This document shows, in pieces, positions 55,711-64,000 of a stretch of 64,000 nt of DNA. This DNA comes from Beta vulgaris subsp. vulgaris. Its lineage: Eukaryota > Streptophyta > Magnoliopsida > Caryophyllales > Amaranthaceae. The notes under the pieces were generated by a model. That model ran no database searches. It was not told the DNA's origin and was given only the letters and a program-made list of their open reading frames with translations. The stretch lies in contig NC_079209.1 of the NCBI RefSeq assembly GCF_026745355.1, forward strand, positions 19,382,987-19,446,986, given 5' to 3'. The position numbers and the translations under genes are program-made. Position 1 is the stretch's first letter. Each line of letters begins with the position of its first letter.

Positions 55711-56335
55711 GGTGGGGGAGGGGGAGGGGTATGGGCTGAGGTGGGGCGGAGGGGTGGTGGGCTGGGTGGGTTAGGATTTGGGGTAAAGGTAAGGGTTAAG
55801 AATAGGGTAAGGGGAAGGGTTAGATTAGGGTTAGAATTAGGTTAGAATTAGGGATTATGGGTTAATGATGGCAATATTGTAGATAATACTAATGGTGAGA
55901 TAACGGCAGTTACGAAAAGGGTATTTGGTGAACGTTTTCGAAAATTTCGGGGTATATGGTGCAATTCTGAAACATTGAGGGTATATTGTGAATTTCGTGA
56001 TTTATCGGGGGTATTTGGTGAAAAAACCGTTTTAATAGGATTTCGAAACCTTTCTTATTCCTGTTCAATGAGGATGGTTTAAATGGCTTACATGTTTCTT
56101 CTTAATATAGAGATTTCTCCTTTTTTTTCACTCTTTTACTCAATTTCCAAAAGGGTATTATTGTAATTTTATTATTAAGCTAGAAATCCAACTATTTTAA
56201 AAAAATCCAACTTTGATTTCAATAGTGGCCCAGACACCGAATTATTTACCAATGTACATTTGAAATCATCAAAAATAGAAATATCATCTTGTCTTTAGAT
56301 GATTTGTCTCCCTCCAAAAAAAACACCATTTGAGT

Positions 56336-56466
56336 ATTATAGTGTAGTTGGTTAGTGCTTTAACATATCAAATGAGAGGTTAGGGGTTCGAGCCTGTCTC
56401 ATTTGATTGTATGTAAAAGAGAAGTGTACATGTGGTAGCATGACATTTGTTTGTCTTGGGTTTTAG
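56336..56466 (+). mobile_element. tRNA-derived SINE copy 2
   Basis: Box A-like AGTGTAGTTGGTTAGTGC (56341-56358) and box B GGTTCGAGCC (56385-56394) are spaced as in a tRNA gene. The tail GAAGTGTACATGTG, GCATGACATTTG and TTGGGTTTTAGA parallels copy 1. The sequence between the boxes does not fold into a full cloverleaf, so it is not a functional tRNA gene. Copy 2 is better preserved in box B than copy 1. Confidence 0.7.
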
Positions 56467-56732
56467 ACATACTAGTCTTATATGCACGCTATGCGTGCAA
56501 AATTATTATCAAAATTAAATTCATTGCCATGATTTATAAAAAAAAAATATTTATAAAGTGTTCCTAAAGATTATAAATTAATTCTGCCGTATTTAGCTAC
56601 AGTTAATTTTTCCCCCTTAATTGGGAATTTTATTGGTATTATATTTTTTAGATTACATGGTGGTTTTTGGAGTTTTTTTGTGTTTTGTTATATTGAGGGT
56701 AAATTAGAAATTTTATATTTTTGGTAGCATCT

Positions 56733-57390
56733 GCTGAGTAGAAAAAACCATGATGCAAAGTGCCTTTGAGAAACCTAAGAACATGTTGAGCAACAAGGAA
56801 ATGTAGCACTCTAGGTGTAGAAAGAAATTGACTAAGTTGCTGAACTACAAAAGATATATCAGGTCTAGTAATATTGAGATATAAAAGTTACCATCCTCCT
56901 GAAGAAATTGACTAAGTTGCTGAACTGCAAAAAATATATCATGTCTAGTCATATTGAGATATAAAAGTTTACCAACCATCCTCCTGTACACCTCTGGATC
57001 AAAAAGAAGATCACCATTTGTTGCACTAAGCTTCAATCCTTTAGGGAAAGGACACTCTGCCACTTTGCAATCATTCATGGAAGTGTTATGTAAAAGATCA
57101 AGGATATATTTTTGTTGATTGAGAAGAATACCATGCTTATTTCTAGTGACCTCAATACCAAGAAAGTATTTGAGAGATCTTAGGTCTTTGATAGTAAACT
57201 GAGAATGTAATTGAGTTTTTAGATGTTGAAATCATGTAGATGAGTGCCATCTATAAGAAGATCATCCATATAAGCAACCACAATGATAAAAGATGACCCA
57301 TTCTTTAAAGTAAACAAAGTGTATTCATAGTGAGATTGCTGAAAACCGAGCTTTAAGAGAAATTTGGTTAACTCTAATAAGTTCCACTAT
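56733..57390 (-). pseudogene. Copia M RT C-terminus and RNase H start
   Basis: The catalytic pair reads AYMDDLLIDGTH near 57285-57250 (Met for the usual Val). LRSLKYFLGIEVTRN-like bases near 57180-57140, CPFPKGLKLSA near 57055 and YRRMVGKLLYLNMTRHDI near 56985-56930 follow, with VLRFLKGT at the start of RNase H near 56780. A direct duplication at about 56820-56975 breaks the order, and the frames are interrupted. Confidence 0.85.
56822..56978 (-). repeat. Tandem duplication of about 78 bp within RT
   Basis: GAAATTGACTAAGTTGCTGA through ATATTGAGATATAAAAGTT and CATCCTCCT occurs twice head to tail, with several differences (for example AGATATATCAGG versus AAATATATCATG). Confidence 0.9.
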
Positions 57391-57950
57391 ATTGAAGCTT
57401 GTTTTAAACCATAGATACATCTTTTCACGTTGCACACTTGACCAGTGACTCTTTTGTAACCAAGAGGTGGTTGCATGTACAAGTCTTCTTCAATAAAGCC
57501 ATGAAGGAAGGCATTATTTATGTCCAATTGATGAAACTCCATGTGACAAGCTAAAGCTAAGGCTATAACAGTTCTAACTATAGTGAACTTAGTCACTGGA
57601 CTGAATGTATGTTTATAGTCTTTACCTTTAATGTGCTCCTCTAGCCACATGTCTGCCTTTGCATCTTTGAACTAAACCATCAAGATTAAACTTTGTCTTA
57701 AAAACCCATCTACGACGAATATGTTTAACATTGGGTGGTAAATCAACTACATCTCAAGTACCATTCTTCTCTAAAGCTTCCATTTCTTTATCCATGGCCT
57801 CAACCCACCTGAGCATAGGAAGATGGTTCAACAGTGGATAAAACATTAGCAAGATTGGGAAGATGGTCTGAAGGCAAACAAACAAGTTATGGACAAGTGT
57901 AAACATTAAAAGAAGAAGAAATAGAAGAGAAAGGAAGCTTAACAACAAAA
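57391..57950 (-). pseudogene. Copia M reverse transcriptase N-terminal part
   Basis: The reverse frames show RWVEAMDKEMEALEKNGT near 57815-57765, FSPVTKFTIVRTVIALA near 57605-57560, QLDINNAFLHGFIEEDLYMQPP near 57535-57470 in part, and CIYGLKQAS near 57420-57390. One or more shifts separate the first motif from the second. Fingers and palm motifs of copia RT are thus present. Confidence 0.88.
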
Positions 57951-59120
57951 ATCTTGTAATTTGACAGAAGGTAATTTGACTCTATTTGATCTCCTTAAGA
58001 TAGGTGAAGGAGAGGGATCAACAACAAGAGAATGAAGAGAAGAAGTAGATAATTGGGCATGAATATTATCAGTAGAGGAAAGAAGAGGAGTAGACGAAGG
58101 ATAAAGAGAAGGAGAAGATGATATAGTTGATAGGAGGAAGAATAGAAGTAGTAGATAAAGTAATATGGTGAGAGGTAGTAGGAGAGAACAATTAAGGAAT
58201 GCCATCCTCATGAAAACTAGGATTAACCATAGTACCAGAAGAAATAGTAGGTTCATTATGGTTGGATGTGGTGTGAAATGGGAACATATGTTCCAATAAC
58301 TTGACAACTCTACTAAGAAAGATTTTATGAGTGTCAAGATCATAAAGTTTGTAGCCTTTTTGCCCATATGGATAACCTAGGAACACACATTTCCTAGCCC
58401 TGGGTGCAAATTTGTCTGAAGTTTTATGAGTGACATAACACAAATAGCCAATCACCTTCAACTGATCATAAGTGGGAGGTTGTTGCATCCAACATTCATA
58501 AGGTGTCTTCCATTGAAGAACAACAATAGGCATAAGGTTAATGAGATAAGTAGCAGACAACAAACATTCATCCTAAAATTTATGTGGCAAATGAGCATGA
58601 ATCCTAATGGCTCTAGCAGTCTCAAGTAAGTATTTATGCTTTCTTTCCACCCTCCCATTTCGCTGAGGTTTACCAGATAAAATTCTTTGATGTATAACGC
58701 CTTTGCTAGTAAACAAAGTGGTACAAGATTCTTGAAAAATCTCAGTACCTTATCACTTCTAATGGTTTTGATAGAAGAATTAAATTGATTGTCTACATAG
58801 GCAACAAAATCTATCATCAGAATAGGGACTTGAGTCTTAGAATGAACGACTAAGTTAGTCCATGTAGTTCTTGAAAAATCATCAAGAATAGTTCAAAAAT
58901 AAGTAGCTCCTGAAATAGAAGCATGTCTGTAAGGACCCTAAAGGTCCACATGTATCAATTGCACCAGCATGAGACGAAGTAATAGGAAAAGAAGAATTGT
59001 GTGACTTAGCAAAAATACAAGACTCACAACAGAAATATGTCATTTTATTAAAATCAAAAGGAATGAATAGCTTGGACATTTTTAATTAGCAGAAGGATGT
59101 CCAAACCTAGCATGTAAAAT
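57951..59120 (-). pseudogene. Copia M integrase region
   Basis: Near 59060-58940 the reverse frame has CESCIFAKSHNSSFP, the zinc-finger end of pre-integrase. Core pieces ARTTWTNLVVHSKTQ and KTIRSDK (second catalytic Asp) lie near 58870-58750. The third catalytic region lies near 58670-58620 with RWEGGKKA, out of frame. C-terminal TPYECWMQQPPTYDQLKVIG, CVFLGYPYGQKGYKLYDL near 58530-58330 follow. A Ser/Pro-rich linker ends with RRSNRVKLP near 58000. Stops are frequent. Confidence 0.85.
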
Positions 59121-59501
59121 ACTAAAGTTAGAAATAGTAGTGTTCACATGACAAGTGTTATTATGAACAGAAAAAGCAGTGAATGCATTAGGTAAAGAAT
59201 AAGAGATATAACTGAACATATACAAGCCATCTTGTTCATAGCTAACAACTTGAATGTGTTTAGTTGTAGGGTCCTGAAATTAATAATAAGAAGAAGTGGA
59301 TATAGCAATTAAGTTATTCTGAGATAAGAGCTTACTAACAGACATAAGATTATGTTTGAAATTAGGAAGATATAACACATGTTGTAGTACAATGTTATCA
59401 GTCAAATTCACATTGCCAACAATATGAACCAATTTAGATGTACCATAAGGTAATCCAACTTTAATAGGAGTCTGTAAAGTTTCATAAGAAGCATATAAGC
59501 T

Positions 59502-60650
59502 TTAATTCCAAATTATATGATCTGTTGCTCCAGTGTCCATAATCCATGCTAAGTTAGAATTAAAACATGGCATCGCATGAACATTAGAAGCTGTAATGAT
59601 ACGTGCAAAATTCACTGAGGAATTAATGTTTGAAAAATTTTGAGAGCTTTGAGTTTTCATCATCGTCATCATCTCTTTGTACACAACTTGTACTAAGGCT
59701 GAATTCACATTGTTATTTGAATTTGGAACCTTAGAACCAGTACCATAGTCCAGAGGAGTATCAGCAACATAGGTGTCCTTGTTCTCAGTAACATGAGCAG
59801 CCATTTTACTGCTTGTACTACCTCCAGTGGACTTGTTTTTCATGTTAAGAACCCAATATGGGTAGTTGCCAGAGAGTTTGAAACATTGATCCATAGTATG
59901 GCCACCTTTCTTGCAATAACCGCATTTTCTATCATATTTATCTTTTGGCCTCTTTCCATCTCTCTTAATAACATAAGAGGGATGAGAATGTTGAGAATCT
60001 TCTTGAAAACAAGGTTGTTTCACAGACCAAAATGCACTGGTTAGATTCATGTTGCACGGTCAATCTATTATGTCTTTCAACTTGAAGCAACATATAGTAA
60101 TAAGCTCTATTAACATTTGGAAGTGGATCCATGCTCAAAATATTGGTAGTAACACTATCATAACCTTGATCTAAACCAACAAGGAGCTGAATTAGCTTTT
60201 GTTTTTTTATCAGCGACAAGGACTTTCTTTAAAATGCCACATGAACATTTAGCTAATGCTCCATAATCACAATCAGGAAATCCATCTAATAACTGAATTT
60301 CATCCCAAACTCGTTTCAACTTTGAGTAATAGAGAAACAATTGAATCTAATCCTTGTTCTATTTAAGATAATTGTTTATGTAATTCAAAGAGTTGTGGTG
60401 CATTAGATTGACCATACCTCTCAATAATTTCTTCGTACAATTGGTGTGCAGACTGTTGTAGAAGAAATCCTTCAGCAATGACCCAAAGTCCCTACAACAT
60501 AACTTAGGGTTGTAACTCGAAATAAAGAGCAGCAACGTCATTAACTGCCTCTAATTCACCCAAAGTCTCATTGTAAATATGCCAAGTTAAATAAAAAACA
60601 TTATCTTTCAAAACATCAGTTTCATCTCATGCCTTTAAAATTCTTATGCC
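59502..60650 (-). pseudogene. Copia M gag and protease
   Basis: Reverse frames show TWHIYNETLGELE near 60600, QLYEEIIERYGQSNAPQLFEL near 60450-60390 and LKRVWDEIQLLDGFPDC near 60320-60270. LVGLDQGYDSVTTNIL and MDPLPNVNRAYYYMLLQVER lie near 60190-60080. The knuckle CGYCKKGGHTMDQCFKL near 59930-59885 keeps C-C-H-C. The protease site is WIMDTGATDHI near 59545-59510, with intact D-T-G. At least three stops or shifts occur in gag. Confidence 0.88.
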
Positions 60651-60945
60651 AAAGAGCACAAAATGTGCTTTGCGAAATGCCTACGTTCAACTTATGGTAA
60701 AATAGTAGTAACGACATGCAAAATTGCCTACAACGATGCCATGAAAAATATAGGATTGCATTTAAGCACAATGATTTAACAATTGCCTAGGCAAGTAAAA
60801 ATGAACATACTAAGATAACTGATCTTGATATGTAACAACTAAGTGATCTGCTCCATCTCCAAGTCTCGAATATGTCTGCAGGTTCTTGAAGAACCACTCC
60901 CATGATAGGTCATTATCACCCTCTACCACAATCGTTCTAAACTAT
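60651..60945 (-). pseudogene. Mutator-like transposase relic
   Basis: The reverse strand reads VVEGDNDLSWEWFFKNLQ near 60935-60880 and LGDGADHLVV then YQDQL near 60865-60830. This is the pattern of the MULE catalytic domain (an E-N-x-S-W-x-W-F-L block followed by an I-S-D block), with the catalytic Asp of the second block replaced or shifted. The following 150 bases are degraded. I assign it from this motif pattern only. Confidence 0.45.
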
Positions 60946-62275
60946 TAAGAGTAATTAACCACCTATAAATGTCTTCAAAAGCAAAGCATTCACGTATATT
61001 GTCCTCCTACAATCCTCCTTCCAACCCTTTCATAGACCCTCAAATCACACGAATAATCTTTGAAAAATTGGAGGAAATACATGGCTACTTTGATCAGTCA
61101 CCGAATCCTATTCAATTCCATGGCATGAACCCTTCAATGTCTCAATGTATGAGCCCAACTTCTGATAATGATCCGTCATAGATCCACCAAGCAACTTGTG
61201 CTCTTAGCTTCACCTTCAGGGCAATGTTTTTTACAATGACCCTATACAACCCCACTTGGAGTATCCACAATCTCCTTAGTTGCCCAGTGAGGTTTGCCAT
61301 TCTTTCCATGTTTCTACTCATGTCGATTTCAATTGCATGTTTCTTTTCATGTTTCTAGTGCATCTACGTTGCTCAAGTATTATATTGACTTTAGTACAAA
61401 TGTTACTCTCCTAGAGTCCCCGAAAACATAAAATTTATAAGAGCAACCTTGAACACAAGATAAATCAACTCTTTCACCCCTATTTTGGTTGCTAACAACC
61501 AAGCTCAAATTCTACCCTACATAATAACACACTTAGCTACATACTTTTTTACAATTAGCTCTAGTAGCAAATTTTTGCCAGTTTGCCACTAAAACACCGA
61601 GCGGTTATGCGAACTAGATTTGTTAATAGAAATCCGGATAAGTTTTCTGTTAACTAATTTGTTTCAGTAGAGAACCGAATCAATAAATTTACCACATTTT
61701 GCATCCAAAAAAAATGGACGATTTACGAATCTCTGTTGCGTTGTCACATATAAGGTTTTTTCCATTGGTGTTATTCTGTAGATATCCAACATCTCCACTA
61801 GCATGAACACTCTCTTTTGTTTCAATAATCCAACTCTACCCTTTGTTGCATCTGTTTGAAGTTCTTATGCAAGTTTAAATAACTAGTCATTATTCTCCCT
61901 CATTCCATTGTAAGCTATCCATATTCGTCATCACTGTCATCAATATCTCCATCATTGAATCCAAAAAATTTATCTACAAACGACTCACCCTTCTCTCACC
62001 CTCATACTATTGAGATCCATGGCCCAACATGGTCTCAATTTACATTTACAGCCCAATATTCTTGCTTAGTCTCCAAGCATCAGTACTACTGCTGCAATAC
62101 CACAATACTGATATTAATATCTTTTGTCTGTAGTTAATACTGGTGTTTCATGCTCATTGGCCAGCTGTATTTAGGCCGTTATTTTTGTTTGATCCAAGAA
62201 GGATTCTAGGACACTTGTCATCATGAGAATGGTGTTTGTAGTATGTAATCATGAGCATCAGTGTATTGGTTTTCT
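60946..62275. other. Unassigned region, one short forward frame
   Basis: A forward frame at 60969-61181 (70 residues; Ser/Pro-rich, with ITRIIFEKLEEIHGYFD) has no family that I recognise. The rest is AT-rich with no element border that I can see. It may be the decayed neighbour of the Mutator-like relic. Confidence 0.4.
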
Positions 62276-63401
62276 AGGCAAGGGAAAGAACCAAGGACAA
62301 AACCAGGTGCAATCTCAATACAAAGGAAAAGGGAAGATGAACTATAACAATCAGCAAAAATGGAGTAAAGGAAGAAATAGAGAGCAGAAGGTGGCTGCTA
62401 ATGTTCATCTTAATCATAATAATGGAACATCAAGTGTTCAAGGAAGCACTATAACTGCACATCAACTTGAACAAATCCTCAAATTACTGCCTACACGATC
62501 TAAAGCAGGAGACACAAATGATGAAATGGAGGTCAGTTATGCAAGTATGGTGTCATGCTACTTTGCTGATGTTGGGAAAAATGGTGCTTGGATCATAGAT
62601 ACAGGAGCCTCATATCATATGACTGGGACTCCTGACATACTTACTGATGTTACAGAATGCAAGAAGAATGCTTTGATTAACTTACCAACTGGTGAGACTT
62701 CTAAAATTTCTCACACTGGACATATAGTGTTGAAAAATAATGTTAAAATTAACAATGTTATGTATATTCCAACTTTTAAGCATAACTTGTTATCTGTTCA
62801 AAAGATGTGTGAAGATGGAAATTACAAAGTAATGTTTTATAAGACATTTTGTATGATAGTTGATGAAGTCACAGGAGAAGTAAAAGGGGTAGGAAAAGGT
62901 GAAAATGGCTTGTATTACATGCTAAATGAACCAGTTAACAGAACATTGAGAAGAATTAGGGAACAAAGTACTAGCAGTGCATATATGGAGAAAATTGACG
63001 TCTGTACCAGGAGTGTTATGACTGCTAGCAGCTGTAGAGATGTCCCTAGTGTTATTAAAAATGTTGGCAAACTTAGCAAGGAAACGTTATGGCATCATAG
63101 ATTGGGTCACACACCCATGAAGAAGCTAATGATGATAGAAGAGATTGGCGTGAAGGGGAATGGAGCAGATGTGTGCTTAACCTGTCCCCTAGCTAAGTTC
63201 ACAAAGCTTCCCTTCCACAAAAGTGACTCAAGAGCAACATAAAGCTTTGCACTTGTTCATATTGATACCTGGGGACCATACAAGGTCAATTACAGAGGGA
63301 AATTCAGGTATTTTCTTACCTTAGTTGATGATTACTCAAGAGTTACTTGGGTTCATCTACTAAAACTTAAATCTGATGCATTTGATGCTATCAGGAACTT
63401 T
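62276..63401 (+). mobile_element. Ty1/copia fragment I, 5'-truncated
   Basis: The segment begins within the gag linker and runs through protease and pre-integrase into integrase, where a CACTA end interrupts it at 63402. There is no LTR on the left. The protein is close in layout to copia B (both have LKLLPT before the protease), so it belongs to the same lineage. Confidence 0.85.
62276..63401 (+). pseudogene. Copia I gag end, protease and integrase start
   Basis: A Gln/Lys-rich basic linker (KGKNQGQNQVQSQ) precedes AHQLEQILKLLPTRS near 62458-62502. The protease motif is WIIDTGASYHMTG near 62588-62626, with intact D-T-G, followed by YIPTFKHNLLSVQKM near 62764-62808. Pre-integrase has LWHHRLGHTPMKKL near 63088-63129 and CLTCPLAKFTKLP near 63174-63212. 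A TAA at 63240-63242 breaks the frame. Integrase continues in phase with VHIDTWGPYKVN and TLVDDYSRVTWVHLL to the CACTA border. This is the longest nearly intact frame in the window (339 residues). Confidence 0.92.
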
Positions 63402-64000
63402 CACTACAAAAATGGGGCCATTTTAGCAACAGTCAAAATCCGTTGCTATTTGCAGAAAATTCATTGCTAACTAGATTTAGCAACAAATTAGAAACAAAAA
63501 ATCATAGTTTCTAAAAGGCTTGTTTCCATATGAGTTTAGCTACTAAATTCAAAATAATTTTGTTGCTATCTTGCATCAATGCTAATATGGTAGCTATATT
63601 CGTTGATATGTTGTGGGCATCTGTTGCCAACTCTAACAACAAATGATCGATGGTTGTTGCTGAAAGTGGCAACGAATTATAAATTTGGTTTCCAAATTTA
63701 AGAACAGATTATTTACCATGGTTGCTATAATAGCAACAACATATTACTATGGCTATTGGAAATAACAACAAATTATTCATAATAGTTGCTAACAGTAGCA
63801 ACAAAATATCCACAATAGTTGCTTACAATAAGCAATATGTTTACTGAAAATGGCAACAAAATATTTATTTTGTTTCTAATATTATTGGTAACAAATTATA
63901 TACTTCGGTTGCAAAAAGTGGCAACAAATTATGTATTATAGTTCCTACGTCCACTACTAAAAATTGCAACAAATACTTTTTTTGTTGCCATATTTAGCAA
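63402..64000. mobile_element. CACTA element left end (continues past window)
   Basis: CACTACAAAAATGGGG starts at 63402 inside the copia I integrase. It is followed by many copies of a GTTGCTA / TAGCAAC motif in both orientations up to the window end. The three bases before it are TTT. The right end lies beyond the window. Confidence 0.88.

Larger units (their letters stand above)
54994..56029. mobile_element. Mutator-like non-autonomous element with long TIRs
   Basis: TTTTAATAG lies at 54985-54993 and 56030-56038, a 9-bp target-site duplication. The ends are inverted repeats of 150 bp or more: CGGTTATTTCACCAAATACC on the left and CGGTTTTTTCACCAAATACC as the reverse of the right. Each arm is itself made of about 30-bp units with TTCACCATATACCC. 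Further in, the arms turn into CCCTAAA-like (left) and TTAGGG-like (right) sequence, and the core is strongly strand-biased. No transposase is present. Confidence 0.93.
56733..60650 (-). mobile_element. Ty1/copia element M (reverse), lacking both LTRs
   Basis: On the minus strand gag (from about 60650), knuckle, protease, integrase and RT to early RNase H run collinearly to 56733. No LTR is recognised at either side. The right edge abuts a Mutator transposase-like relic and the left edge stops within RNase H. It is a truncated, old copy. Its gag and knuckle type differ from those of B and D, so it is another copia lineage. Confidence 0.85.

Noticed and set aside
55392..55845. Gly/Arg-rich and Pro/Ser-rich frames of up to 121 residues
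   Set aside because: They come from the 31-bp minisatellite inside the Mutator-like element and are open in several frames.
56341..56394. Functional tRNA gene
   Set aside because: Box A and box B are present, but acceptor and anticodon stems do not pair; the tail matches a second SINE-like copy.

Overview
This window looks like nuclear DNA from a flowering plant, probably a eudicot. It is AT-rich and built almost entirely of transposable elements of typical plant kinds: Ty1/copia LTR retrotransposons, very large solo LTRs that begin TGTAA and end TTACA, L1-like LINEs with an RNase H domain, CACTA (En/Spm) elements, Stowaway, hAT-like and Mutator-like miniature elements, and a tRNA-derived SINE family. 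I see no intact host protein gene, rRNA or functional tRNA. The species cannot be fixed from sequence alone.

Layout. 1-2740: 3' part of a forward LINE. 3261-6866: reverse copia element (J) invaded by a reverse CACTA end (to 4481). 8340-8763: CACTA remnant. 8981-26202: a large nest. An old forward copia (A) was split by a nearly complete forward copia (B, 9888-18143, TSD TTTTC), itself split by a solo LTR (C, 13241-16451, TSD GAAAA) that carries a Stowaway MITE. A was also split by a reverse copia (D, 19258-25777), which holds a CACTA element (21371-22713, TSD GGT). 26770-27842: Mutator-like fold-back element. 29009-30095: CACTA-like element. 30261-38281: reverse copia (F) whose gag was hit by a CACTA (33156-36129, TSD AGC), which was hit by a second CACTA (34245-35612, TSD CTT), which was hit by a Stowaway MITE; its 5' LTR holds a hAT-like MITE. 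38629-42698: reverse LINE (G) with a 15-bp TSD. 43080-47528: 4.45-kb solo LTR (H, TSD ATTGT). 49883-53580: decayed CACTA element (K) with a transposase relic and a hAT-like MITE. 54994-56029: Mutator-like element with telomere-like arms. 56733-60650: reverse copia (M). 60650-60945: Mutator transposase-like relic. 62276-63401: forward copia fragment (I), cut at 63402 by another CACTA end that leaves the window.

All coding regions found are element proteins (gag, protease, integrase, reverse transcriptase, RNase H, LINE ORF1/ORF2, transposase) and all carry stops, frameshifts or deletions, so each is annotated as a pseudogene. The elements do not form an operon or pathway. Their value is stratigraphic: intact target-site duplications give a relative order of insertion. 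I did not find a novel biological system. The most notable items are the multi-layer nests, eight CACTA ends each with its own inverted subterminal motif, two fold-back Mutator-like elements, and a short duplication that removed the catalytic motif of one reverse transcriptase.
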